Shown: piece after piece, positions 15,901 through 24,469 of the stretch
Layout of the letters: each line of letters starts with the position of its first letter
How positions within the stretch are numbered: position 1 is the stretch's first letter
Assembly (NCBI GenBank): GCA_947475095.1
Contig: CANJLG010000027.1
Coordinates: 1-33,191, forward strand
Direction of reading: 5' to 3'
Length of the DNA: 33,191 nt
Source: Flavobacteriales bacterium
Lineage (GTDB): Bacteria > Bacteroidota > Bacteroidia > Flavobacteriales_D > Crocinitomicaceae
The notes under the pieces: generated by a model
Seen by the model: only the letters and a program-made list of their open reading frames with translations
Told to the model about the DNA's origin: nothing
The model's database searches: none
Program-made: the position numbers and the translations under genes

Positions 15901-18900
15901 ATTTTAATTCTTCTTTCAGAGTTAGCAGGGTCTTGAATAGAATATTCTAATAAGTATGAAATTCCTGGCGCGCCTTGCTCAATTTTAGCATTCCTATCTT
16001 TTTTCAGATCTAGTAAATCATCAAAAACAATTTCTACATTATTCCCCTCAGGCCAGATGGCATCTGGCGAAGTTGATCCCCATTGAGTAACATCCATAGG
16101 GAGTTCATATTCGTAATAATTTTCTATGTAATCGGTTCCTAAACGAATAAACAAGGTTAAATCTGAATTATTAAGTGGCAAGAGAGGGTTAACTTCTTCA
16201 GCATGCACAAACATTTTTAATTTTTTGTAGGTCCTAACATCAAACTGAACATTTTTGTACGCTGCACGTGCATCTCCATCTTGGAGATTACAAACTTCAA
16301 GCACTAATGATTGCTCGTTTAATTGGCGTTGATAGGTCTGAGATGGATCGATTTCTCTGGTAATACCGGGCGGAACTTCATATTTAATAGGCGTTCGCTG
16401 ATCATTTTCTTCCACGTTTACTGCAGCGATATTGAAAGATGTAAGGTTTGGATCTTGTTGAATGCTAATTCCAGGTTGGGTAAGGTCATTATAATACCTT
16501 CTCCATTCTCCTCGAATCAATTCTAATTTAGCAAAACGGAGCAATACTTCTTCATCAAATCCCTTCAAATACATTCTCATGAAGCGGATTGACCTAAAAT
16601 CTTGAATTCCATTAACCTTTTTCTCGAAATCTCTCAATGGTATTTTTACTTGATACCAATATTCCGTTTTGTTGCCATTTTGATACGTTTGAACATTGGT
16701 GATATAGTTTTTTCCAACTGCTAAATCATTTGGTCGTAAGCTCATTTTATACTGAAAGTAGCTTTCCGATTCGGACAAATTATTATCCTGATTAATATCT
16801 TCGAGATCGGGCATGTTGCTACCTTGCGTGGGGTATCCATCAGCGTTGGCGGTATCCGACATTTCAGTAGTTGGAGAATTTCCCTCCATGCCATTATATT
16901 TTTTATATCTATTTAATATGTTTGCACTTTGATTGTCGAAATTATCATCTAAGTAATAATTATAATCATCATTAGATGGATCTGCTATCATTCTAGCTTT
17001 GACTAGTGGATCTAGAACCGTATTGTTTTGAACCCATTGAACATAATTTGTAAAAGCAAGTTGTTCCTTTTGATTATTCCAACCATCGATGCCCACATCT
17101 TGATTTTTACGTGCTTCAGGATCTGTATCAAAAGCGTTTACAACAACCTGTTGGGTTGAAATTCTAGACCAAACAGTGGTATCAATATTATCGACAATTG
17201 ATGTTGCTATTGGGGGAAGGCCATTTTCGAAACTTTTTCTTGAATCAGGTAAGATGTCCTCCGATATATTTCCAAGGTTAAAATATAAATCTCCACCAGT
17301 ATGTATAGCATTCGGATTAACATTTTCAGCATCTTCATTAAAAGGGTCTAGCACCCAAAACTGAATAAACTCAATATTTGTTTGTTCAAAATCATTGGTA
17401 GTAAGAGCCCTCATAATTCCCCCCCAACGATTCTCAGGATTAGTAAATGATCCATCCACATTTACGGTATTAGTGGTGTCATAATTGTGCATTCCTCTTT
17501 CCGTAGGGTAATAAGCCAATTCCATGACAGAAATATTCGGAATTGATCCATATTGCTGCTGAAGGTTTGGAAAAATATCTTTTTGATTAACCAATCGCAT
17601 GCGGCTATCTGCTAGCATGGAGGCATCTTGCTTGATATGATCAGGTGTTAAAGCATTACTTTGATAAAAAAGTGGGTCGATCATATACCATGAAACTTTT
17701 GAACGCTTAAATCCAGCTGAAAGATCTTTTACATACGCTTCAGGAAAGAGATCAGGCTGACCTTGAGGAATAGAAGCAAGTCGCCAAGCCGTTATTGATT
17801 TTAAATCTATTGCACTTTGACTAGCTTCAAAATCATCAATATAGGAAGTCCCTTCTTTGCTTATAGCTCTAGGTTGGCCGGGAATTAAGTGGGCGACCTC
17901 ACCGGTAAAAGAAAACGTAGACATTTGTGTGGTAGATATTACGGGTAATAAATCAACCAATTTGGTTAATAATGGCACATTCGTTCGAATAGCAAAATCT
18001 GCCCCTATGACATTATTTTTAAATGGTTCAGAACCAAAATCAACCTTTTGTGTAACGGGTCTTTCCGTCATTCTAACCCAAGTAGCACCTACCTTAAGTT
18101 TATCACTAAAGCGATATTGGTAATGTCCCCCAATAAGCGATCGGGCTTGGAATCCAAAAACAGAATTGCTTTCAATCGAAATTTTAATTGGTGTATTAGA
18201 TTCAAGGATACCTGTATTTAAGATCTTCACTCGCCCTAAATTATAATCTACCGTATAATCTGTTCCTTCAGTCAAGAGTATTCCTCCAGCAGTAACTGAT
18301 ACTGCTCCTTGTGGTACATTTAAGGCATTAAGTGGAATATCTGAGCTTACCGATGATTGGTATTCACCTTTAAATAGGAAGCGATTTTTACTCGGAATTT
18401 GTTGAGCTGCTGTTTTAGTTGAATCATATAGTTCATAAAAAGAAACCTTATCTACCGTAAGTTGAGGAACCCCTGCATCCGATAATTTTTTCGCCAATGT
18501 TTTACCAAAAGGTTCAATAGTAGAAAAGAAAATCCGTCCATTTTTACGGTTAATTGTTCCACCATTATCGGCTTTATTGTTTACGATATTAAAAGGCACA
18601 AAGTCAAAGACACCATCCGAAAAAGGCTGATTGTTTTGATTGATTTTATCCATATCCAACAAGGTGACTAATTGCTTATCATCTACCCCATTCATTGGAA
18701 AAATTGGCAAAAGAACCGATGTTTCTGGATTGTTGTAGAGTATATCTACTCTAAAACCTAACTGATCTACTTGGAACGCGCCAACAGAATAAACGTTTTT
18801 CATCATTAAGTCCCAAATTTTATTTCTTGGGTTGGTAATGGTCGGCTTTATTAATTTCAAAATTAGCGCTTGTTGTCCGCTAGCTCCATCTGTAGAAAAT

Positions 18901-20303
18901 TCACCTACATGATAGGTTTCACCTCGGTACGTATATTCATAAGCGACACCCAATACCTCATCATTATTAAGCGCATTATTTAATGAAATATAACCCAATA
19001 GTGCATTATAAGTATATTCCTGCTCCGTCAGCTTCCTAGCATTTTCAACTTTTTCATAATCGATCGCTTGTTGAAAAGGCCCCGGAGCGGTAACTTGCGA
19101 ACTTAAGGCACTCACAGCATTTGAAAAACCTCGAACCAAAGGTTGGTTGGATGCCCAATCGTATAATATATTGGCTCGATTGTCCGGATCATAATTTGGT
19201 TGATTCCCACCTGGCGCTCCTTGACAATTGCTAGCAAGCCCTTCTCCTAAATCAGCGAAGGCAATAATATTTCGGGTATTTTCGGTATTATTTGTTCGAT
19301 TTGTAATCCAAACCTCAATACGTGTAATGTATCTAGTAGCGTTAACAAATGGAAGGGTAGACATCGCATTATCGTAATTTTGTTGATGAAATAAGTTTAG
19401 GAAATAATGTCGATTTGCTTCATAATTATCCGCGCTCAACTCAAATTTTTGGACTTGGGATTTTCCTGTAATATTAATTTCTTGGCGTTTTCCTTTCGAG
19501 GAAGCCGCAATTAAATCAACTGTAGCTCTACCGAATTTCAATTGTGTTTTTGCACCAAAAAGTGTTTGTGAACCTTGAATTAAAGATGTAGGCAAATCCA
19601 GAGAAACCATACCTAATGCAATTTTCTGCAGAATTTGATCTTCATCTCCGGTGTGTTCTAATTTGGAAATATTTTCAAAGTCAAAAGAAGCTTGGGTACT
19701 ATACTTTGCGCCTATTTTTAATTTAGTACCGATTTGCCCAACAATATCCATGTTGATATTTTGTTGAAAATCAAAACGCGTAACCCGCCTTTGTCTCATC
19801 GGTAAAATTGGATTATCATACCGCGAGGAATTTACCCCAAATTGCACTTCCACATTACCTTGTGGACGGATTACTATTTCATCAGAGCCGAAAAAATTCT
19901 TAAATGCTTTACTTCCTATTTTTATGGGTAATTCGAAGGATCTTCCCTCAACTGATTCCTCGTCAATTATTTCCTGCCAATTTTGATCAATTGCCTTTTT
20001 ATTTTGATAAGCTAAGTATTCTTCCAAGGTCATCATGGAAGGATTCTTAAAATTGAGGCCGTTTCCTAATGTTTCTGAAAAAATGTATGTCCCTGTGGTT
20101 GGATCATAGACAATTGTTTGATTAAGTGAACTAGGACTTCCTAGGTCGAAACTTTGCGTACCATTTTGGCCTGGATTTAAAGGATTAAAAATAGGGAAAG
20201 GAAGTGTTGGTCCATTTTGAGAAAAAGCAGCGCTAGCAATAATAATAGCAGACAGCACCAATAGAAGCCTTACACAAGCAAAGCTTCGCATACATAAACT
20301 CAT
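12996..20303 (-). CDS. sprA: SprA, type IX secretion outer-membrane translocon
   Basis: The product is about 2435 residues, in the usual SprA range. SprA (Sov in Porphyromonas) is the giant single-chain barrel through which type IX substrates cross the outer membrane and is needed for gliding. Visible traits are an N-terminal signal peptide ending ASAAFSQ, recurrent barrel strand patterns, a long soluble central part, and a C-terminus typical of an outer-membrane protein (IKVRFNLAGVQ). I chose the ATG at 20301-20303. A TTG at 20324 and a second ATG at 20291 are also in frame; the latter gives the neatest signal peptide. A Lys/Arg/Glu-rich segment near residues 1933-1971 contains a tandem 7-residue duplication. 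The ruvA-sprA order is familiar in this phylum. Confidence 0.95.
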   Translation of the reverse strand: MSLCMRSFACVRLLLVLSAIIIASAAFSQNGPTLPFPIFNPLNPGQNGTQSFDLGSPSSLNQTIVYDPTTGTYIFSETLGNGLNFKNPSMMTLEEYLAYQNKKAIDQNWQEIIDEESVEGRSFELPIKIGSKAFKNFFGSDEIVIRPQGNVEVQFGVNSSRYDNPILPMRQRRVTRFDFQQNINMDIVGQIGTKLKIGAKYSTQASFDFENISKLEHTGDEDQILQKIALGMVSLDLPTSLIQGSQTLFGAKTQLKFGRATVDLIAASSKGKRQEINITGKSQVQKFELSADNYEANRHYFLNLFHQQNYDNAMSTLPFVNATRYITRIEVWITNRTNNTENTRNIIAFADLGEGLASNCQGAPGGNQPNYDPDNRANILYDWASNQPLVRGFSNAVSALSSQVTAPGPFQQAIDYEKVENARKLTEQEYTYNALLGYISLNNALNNDEVLGVAYEYTYRGETYHVGEFSTDGASGQQALILKLIKPTITNPRNKIWDLMMKNVYSVGAFQVDQLGFRVDILYNNPETSVLLPIFPMNGVDDKQLVTLLDMDKINQNNQPFSDGVFDFVPFNIVNNKADNGGTINRKNGRIFFSTIEPFGKTLAKKLSDAGVPQLTVDKVSFYELYDSTKTAAQQIPSKNRFLFKGEYQSSVSSDIPLNALNVPQGAVSVTAGGILLTEGTDYTVDYNLGRVKILNTGILESNTPIKISIESNSVFGFQARSLIGGHYQYRFSDKLKVGATWVRMTERPVTQKVDFGSEPFKNNVIGADFAIRTNVPLLTKLVDLLPVISTTQMSTFSFTGEVAHLIPGQPRAISKEGTSYIDDFEASQSAIDLKSITAWRLASIPQGQPDLFPEAYVKDLSAGFKRSKVSWYMIDPLFYQSNALTPDHIKQDASMLADSRMRLVNQKDIFPNLQQQYGSIPNISVMELAYYPTERGMHNYDTTNTVNVDGSFTNPENRWGGIMRALTTNDFEQTNIEFIQFWVLDPFNEDAENVNPNAIHTGGDLYFNLGNISEDILPDSRKSFENGLPPIATSIVDNIDTTVWSRISTQQVVVNAFDTDPEARKNQDVGIDGWNNQKEQLAFTNYVQWVQNNTVLDPLVKARMIADPSNDDYNYYLDDNFDNQSANILNRYKKYNGMEGNSPTTEMSDTANADGYPTQGSNMPDLEDINQDNNLSESESYFQYKMSLRPNDLAVGKNYITNVQTYQNGNKTEYWYQVKIPLRDFEKKVNGIQDFRSIRFMRMYLKGFDEEVLLRFAKLELIRGEWRRYYNDLTQPGISIQQDPNLTSFNIAAVNVEENDQRTPIKYEVPPGITREIDPSQTYQRQLNEQSLVLEVCNLQDGDARAAYKNVQFDVRTYKKLKMFVHAEEVNPLLPLNNSDLTLFIRLGTDYIENYYEYELPMDVTQWGSTSPDAIWPEGNNVEIVFDDLLDLKKDRNAKIEQGAPGISYLLEYSIQDPANSERRIKIKGSPNLQGIRTIMVGVRNPLQSDPKNNWPDDGQADCAIVWINELRLTDFVSEGGSAAVGQMQVQLADFATVSASGNYSGINWGSVESRVQERQRNERIGVDMNANVQLGQFFGKQTRLSLPFFYGYSLGIINPEYDPFNPDIKLADYDPATRKERAKMGQDFTERKSYNFTNVRKEAKAGAKPYFYRISNWSASYAFSENLKRDFNINYDKTKTWTGALNYNYTFAGKAIEPFKKWKPVQKSKWFQLIKDVNVFLMPKNISFTNDFSRIYNERQVRNNLVPNYEFDPIFLKRFDWTRNYNIGYDITKNLKASFTATNKSIFEEGNSRVDRKLDQAGFQEFKDTIRSQMSTFGKTMDYGHTYSLSYTIPLDKLPLTDWLTANVKYSGTYNWQRAPLGQSEFGNTIQNNRSINMTSQANFVTMYNKIPYFKRVLADGRNSRGALNPKELNGTEKTKPGDPKANEEELKPPKPLEEMTKKERRKFERKKRQFERKKRRKEREKEKVNPVGGFFARIAMTIRNVSGTYTINDGTLLPGYNQESSILGMNGSSTQLAGFAFGRQGYDVWGNSNGFNVANLSTTNNWLVQNENLNKQFTTTHATTLNMRASLEPFKDFNVELKMNRNYSRNSGEFYRWNTQTADFEGQSQFETSTLTYSTLNIGTAFASLNSDGSSQVFQNLLANRLNVSQIIGAQNPNANLLPSGYYSGYSGSQQEVVLGAFLTAYSNSSVSSRSINPVKNTPLPNWSVTYNGLSKFPFAKNIIKSFVVRHAYNSTVSVSGIQSNLAATFDNSGNANALDLNNNIISGLQVQNVTISEQFSPLIGLDATWMVFGQSLTTKFEYKKDRQATLSLNNNQVTEVLSEEIVVGLQSKITKVKLFKKLPASDVNAGINFSFRDNLTVIRKVVENTNQKTAGQQMVAFKFNIDYNLSPNLTMTFFYDQNINTPKVATSYATGNLNTGIKVRFNLAGVQ
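14417..14458 (-). repeat. Perfect 21-bp tandem duplication inside sprA
   Basis: Two adjacent identical 21-bp units (14417-14437 and 14438-14458) on the minus strand encode FERKKR twice, preceded by K or Q. They sit in a highly charged K/R/E-rich stretch of SprA. Perfect identity suggests a recent slippage event. Confidence 0.85.
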
Positions 20304-20325
20304 TAATGTAAACGTTCTATTCAAA

Positions 20326-20901
20326 TCACAATACTTTTAATGCCTCTTTGATTAAATTTTCAACAGGTAAATCTCCAGAATCAACTCTTTCGATTGCCTT
20401 TTCAGCCGCTTTTTTATCGAAGCCCAAAGAAACGAGGGCATTTAACGCATCAAATCGTTTTGTATTGCCCAAACCTGATGTATTTTCTGCTCCTTCAGCA
20501 ATTTTCATCACTTTTCCTTTCAGATCAATAATAACACGCTGAGCTGTTTTTGCTCCAATCCCTTTTATACGTTGAATCGTTGCTACATCCTCCGTTTGAA
20601 TTGCGTGGGCAATTTCTTCAGGAACTAAGGAGGATAACATAATCATAGCGATATTAGGTCCGATTCCAGAAACGCTAATTAAATAACTAAACATTTCCCT
20701 TTCCTCTTTGCTAGCAAAACCATATAAAAGATGGGCGTCCTCACGGACAATAAGTTTAGTATAAATTCGGATTGCCTCAGCTGCACCAATTGCCGTGTAT
20801 GTATTGAGTGATATTTTGACTTCATAACCAACACCACCGCATTCGATGATTAGCTCTGTTGGATTTTTTTCGACTAACTTACCATTTAATTGTGCAATCA
20901 T
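20326..20901 (-). CDS. ruvA: Holliday junction branch migration subunit RuvA
   Basis: The product is 191 residues, slightly short of the roughly 200 of E. coli RuvA. The N-terminal OB-fold (about 1-64) starts MIAQLNGKLVEK and includes the conserved GVGYEV and EDAHLLYGF. Two helix-hairpin-helix motifs follow (LISVSGIGPNIAMIML and IQRIKGIGAKTAQRVIIDLK), then a linker and the RuvB-binding C-terminal three-helix domain (DALNALVSLGFDKKAAEKAI). RuvA tetramers bind the four-way junction and load RuvB. It starts one base after the maeB stop and ends just before sprA, so it is embedded in the same transcription unit. Confidence 0.97.
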   Translation of the reverse strand: MIAQLNGKLVEKNPTELIIECGGVGYEVKISLNTYTAIGAAEAIRIYTKLIVREDAHLLYGFASKEEREMFSYLISVSGIGPNIAMIMLSSLVPEEIAHAIQTEDVATIQRIKGIGAKTAQRVIIDLKGKVMKIAEGAENTSGLGNTKRFDALNALVSLGFDKKAAEKAIERVDSGDLPVENLIKEALKVL

Positions 20902-20902
20902 C

Positions 20903-23167
20903 TTATTTATTTTGAGCGTCTATAACCGCAATTTTGACCATATTCACAATTTCTCTCACTGTAGAACCCAATTGGACCACGTGAATTGACTTTTTTAATC
21001 CAATTAATATGGGCCCAATAGCGTCACCATCTGTCATTTGTTGCAGTAATTTATAGGCAATATTACCAGCAGATAAATTCGGAAAAATCAAGGTGTTCAC
21101 CTCCTTATTTGCTAAGGCTGAAAACGAAAATTTCTCATTCATTAATTCAGAATTTAGAGCGAAATTAGCCTGCATTTCTCCATCAACGATTAATGTTGGG
21201 TGGTTTTCATGTAATATTTTGACTGCTTTTCCCATTTTTTCAGCATCATCTCCTGGAGAAGAGCCAAAATTGGAATAACTTAATAGCGCAATTTTAGGAA
21301 TAACCTTAAGTTTCCGGATTGTTTTAGCAACATTCAGTGTGATTTCGGCAATTTGTTCTGCATTTGGATTTAGATTTACCGTAGTATCTGCTAAAAATAA
21401 AGGTCCACGTTTAGAATTCAAGATATACATACCTGAAATTCGATTAACATCTTTCTCTAGTCCAATAATCTGAAGTAAGGGCTTCAAAGAAGATCGATAA
21501 CTTCTCGTTAAACCAGTAATCATGGCATCTGCCAAACCACTTTCAACCATCATTGCGCCGAAGTGATTTCGCTCTCGCATCAATTGAATTGCCTCAAATT
21601 CCATGATCCCTCTTCGTTTTCTTTTTTCAAAGAAATCAAGACCAAATTTTTTACGTCGCTCTTCTTGGCTTTCGTCCTTTGGATCAATTATGGTCATTTC
21701 AGGTAATTCAATAGCATATTCAAGAATCAAGGCCTTAATTTTTTCTTTCTTCCCCAAAAGAATTGGAAGAGCAACACCTTCCTCGTAAGCAATTTGCGCC
21801 GCTTTGAGAATTTTTACATTATCTGCCTCTGCAAATACTACTGTTTTGGGATTGCTTTGTGCTTTAGAAGTAATGTCTCTTACCAATTTATTATCTAAAC
21901 CCAGTCTGCTCTTAAGTTGATTTTCATATGCTTCCCAATCTAATATCGGATTTTTTGCCACACCAGAATCCATTGCTGCTTTTGCTACTGCGGGCGCTAC
22001 ATAATAAATTAACCTTGGGTCAAGTGGTTTAGGAATAAATTGATTTCTACCGAACGAAATATTTTTAGCACCATAAGCCTCAATTACCTCTTCGGGAATC
22101 GTTTCTTTCGCTAAAGCAGCAATAGCTTTTACTGCAGCCAGTTTCATTTCTTCGTTAATTGTTGTTGCCCTTACATCCAATGCACCTCTAAAAATAAAAG
22201 GGAATCCTAGTACATTGTTCACTTGATTAGGGTGATCGGATCTACCCGTAGCCATTATTATATCTTTTCTAACCGATGTTGCTTCCTTGTAAGAAATTTC
22301 AGGCTCAGGATTTGCCAGCGCAAAGACAATGGGATCTTTGGCCATCATTTTTATCATTGACTTCGTTACTAAACCTGCTACTGATAATCCCAAAAATACG
22401 TCCATATTTTTAAACGCTTGTTCGAAAGGTATATCGACTTTATGACCGGCAAAAAAGGTTTTCATAACATCTAAGTCCTTTCGTTGTCGAGAGAGTAGAC
22501 CTTTAGAATCGAACATAAAAATATTTTCCAATTGCACCCCAAGGGAGATGTATAAGCGCGCACATGAAATCGCAGCAGCACCAGCGCCTGAAATAAGAAT
22601 TTTTACTTTATTAATTTTTTTACCAGCTAATTCCAAGGCATTGAGAAGCGCGGCAGATGAAATAATAGCTGTACCATGCTGGTCATCGTGCATTATCGGA
22701 ATATCCAATTCTTCTTTAAGTCTGCGTTCAATTTCAAAGGCTTCAGGAGCTTTTATATCTTCAAGATTTATTCCTCCAAACGTTGGTGCAATGGCTTTAA
22801 CTGTTTGAATAAATAATTCAGGGTCAGTGGCATCAACTTCAATATCAAAGACATCAATATCAGCGAATATTTTAAATAGCAAGCCCTTCCCTTCCATAAC
22901 AGGTTTCGAAGCTAAAGGACCAATGTTTCCCAATCCGAGTACTGCAGTTCCATTAGAAATGACCGCCACCAAATTAGATTTAGAGGTGTATTTATAGACA
23001 TCATCCGGATTTTCGGCAATCTTTAAACAAGGCTCAGCAACACCAGGTGAATAGGCCAAGGCGAGGTCACGCTGCGAAGCATAGGGCTTAGTAGGAACGA
23101 CTTCTATTTTACCTGGGCGCCCTGAAGAATGATAATCAAGTGCGTCTTGTTTTCTAATTTTTGACAT
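20903..23167 (-). CDS. maeB: NADP-dependent malic enzyme with phosphotransacetylase-like domain
   Basis: The product is 754 residues. Residues about 1-425 form the malic enzyme: [10 protein letters not shown] near the start, [10 protein letters not shown] for substrate and metal binding, and the nucleotide motif [14 protein letters not shown], with catalysis of malate plus NADP to pyruvate plus CO2. Residues about 430-754 are a phosphate acetyl/butyryltransferase-like domain ([20 protein letters not shown] ... [20 protein letters not shown] ... [10 protein letters not shown]). In MaeB enzymes this second domain is known to bind acetyl-CoA as a regulator rather than to act as a full transacetylase. 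It lies 36 bp after the sucB stop; ruvA starts one base after its stop. The ATG start matches the family start [13 protein letters not shown]. Confidence 0.96.
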   Translation of the reverse strand: MSKIRKQDALDYHSSGRPGKIEVVPTKPYASQRDLALAYSPGVAEPCLKIAENPDDVYKYTSKSNLVAVISNGTAVLGLGNIGPLASKPVMEGKGLLFKIFADIDVFDIEVDATDPELFIQTVKAIAPTFGGINLEDIKAPEAFEIERRLKEELDIPIMHDDQHGTAIISSAALLNALELAGKKINKVKILISGAGAAAISCARLYISLGVQLENIFMFDSKGLLSRQRKDLDVMKTFFAGHKVDIPFEQAFKNMDVFLGLSVAGLVTKSMIKMMAKDPIVFALANPEPEISYKEATSVRKDIIMATGRSDHPNQVNNVLGFPFIFRGALDVRATTINEEMKLAAVKAIAALAKETIPEEVIEAYGAKNISFGRNQFIPKPLDPRLIYYVAPAVAKAAMDSGVAKNPILDWEAYENQLKSRLGLDNKLVRDITSKAQSNPKTVVFAEADNVKILKAAQIAYEEGVALPILLGKKEKIKALILEYAIELPEMTIIDPKDESQEERRKKFGLDFFEKRKRRGIMEFEAIQLMRERNHFGAMMVESGLADAMITGLTRSYRSSLKPLLQIIGLEKDVNRISGMYILNSKRGPLFLADTTVNLNPNAEQIAEITLNVAKTIRKLKVIPKIALLSYSNFGSSPGDDAEKMGKAVKILHENHPTLIVDGEMQANFALNSELMNEKFSFSALANKEVNTLIFPNLSAGNIAYKLLQQMTDGDAIGPILIGLKKSIHVVQLGSTVREIVNMVKIAVIDAQNK

Positions 23168-23203
23168 TAAATTGTGTCTTAGTTAAATTGATTAAAGTTG
23201 GTT

Positions 23204-24454
23204 TTACAAACCCAAAAGAACTTGATTAATATCTTTAGCTCCAAAAAGCATTCTTTCAGGATTTTCCAACATTTCCTTCACCTTCACAAGAAAGCCAACT
23301 GATTCTTTCCCATCTATAATTCGGTGATCATAAGACAATGCTACATACATTATCGGTCTAATCTCGACCTTTCCATTAATTGCTACAGGGCGATCAACAA
23401 TATTATGCATTCCAAGAATCGCCGCTTGAGGAGGATTTATAATTGGGGTTGACAACATTGATCCAAAAACACCACCATTTGTTATGGTAAAAGTTCCTCC
23501 CGTCATTTCGTCGGGTGTTATTTTTCCATCTCTTGCTTTAATCGCTAATCGTTTAATTTCTCGTTCAATTTCCGCAAGCGACATTTGTTCTGCATTCCGA
23601 ATAATTGGGACCATCAACCCTTTAGGTGAAGATACGGCAATACCAATATCAGCATACTGATGAAAAATCATATCTGTATTATCAATTTGGCCATTAACAG
23701 AGGGAAAGATATTAAGCGCTTCAGTAACCGCTTTAGTAAAAAATGACATAAAACCAAGGTTAACATCGTATTTCTTGGCAAAGGCATCTTTATATTTAGC
23801 CCTTAAATCCATGATAGGCTTCATGTCGATCTCGTTAAAAGTAGTCAACATAGCGGTTTCATTTTTCACAGCCACCAATCTCTCCGAAATTTTTCTTCGA
23901 AGCATCGACATTTTCACGCTAGACTTTTCCCTTGTTCCTCCCCAACCGGAAAGTTCCGCAGCATTGAATCCATTTGAAAGAGCATTATTGACATCCTGCT
24001 TTGTAATTCTCCCATCCTTACCTGATGGCATAATTTGAGAAGCTGTTAGCTTATTTTCAGCCATTAATTTTGAAGCGGCAGGTGAAGCGCTTCCCGCGGC
24101 GTACGAATTATTTGGTGCAATAGGATCCGGATTTGGCGCTACCGGTTCATTCACAACTATCGGACTTGGTTTACTTTCCTCTTTGTTCACAGAATCAACT
24201 CCCTTTGGTTTAGTGGCCGAGGTATCAATGATACAAACGACCTGGCCTACCTTCACAACATCTCCTTCAGCTGCCATGATGGTAATTGTCCCTGATTCCT
24301 CTGCAGGCAATTCCAATGTAGCTTTATCTGAGTCTACTTCCGCAATTGCTTGATCTTTCGTTACGTAATCGCCATCTGCTACTAACCAAGTTGCAATTTC
24401 AACTTCGGATATTGACTCTCCAGGAGAAGGGACTTTCATTTCTAATTTTGCCAT
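23204..24454 (-). CDS. sucB: 2-oxoglutarate dehydrogenase E2 (dihydrolipoyl succinyltransferase)
   Basis: The product is 416 residues. The N-terminal lipoyl domain carries the lipoylation site in [10 protein letters not shown] (K44). A Pro/Ser-rich linker leads to the E3-binding domain (about residues 123-160, [10 protein letters not shown] ... [12 protein letters not shown]). The catalytic acyltransferase domain ends with SYDHRIIDG, the conserved His/Asp active site. The first methionine in some frames is a TTG at 24463; I prefer the ATG at 24452-24454, which gives the standard start [14 protein letters not shown]. It follows sucA with a 15-bp gap, and the two form the core of the 2-oxoglutarate dehydrogenase complex. 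No E3 gene is in the window. Confidence 0.96.
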   Translation of the reverse strand: MAKLEMKVPSPGESISEVEIATWLVADGDYVTKDQAIAEVDSDKATLELPAEESGTITIMAAEGDVVKVGQVVCIIDTSATKPKGVDSVNKEESKPSPIVVNEPVAPNPDPIAPNNSYAAGSASPAASKLMAENKLTASQIMPSGKDGRITKQDVNNALSNGFNAAELSGWGGTREKSSVKMSMLRRKISERLVAVKNETAMLTTFNEIDMKPIMDLRAKYKDAFAKKYDVNLGFMSFFTKAVTEALNIFPSVNGQIDNTDMIFHQYADIGIAVSSPKGLMVPIIRNAEQMSLAEIEREIKRLAIKARDGKITPDEMTGGTFTITNGGVFGSMLSTPIINPPQAAILGMHNIVDRPVAINGKVEIRPIMYVALSYDHRIIDGKESVGFLVKVKEMLENPERMLFGAKDINQVLLGL

Positions 24455-24469
24455 GCTTTTCAATTTATT

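Noticed and set aside
20903..23167. Malic enzyme-phosphotransacetylase fusion as a novelty
   Set aside because: This is the normal architecture of MaeB.
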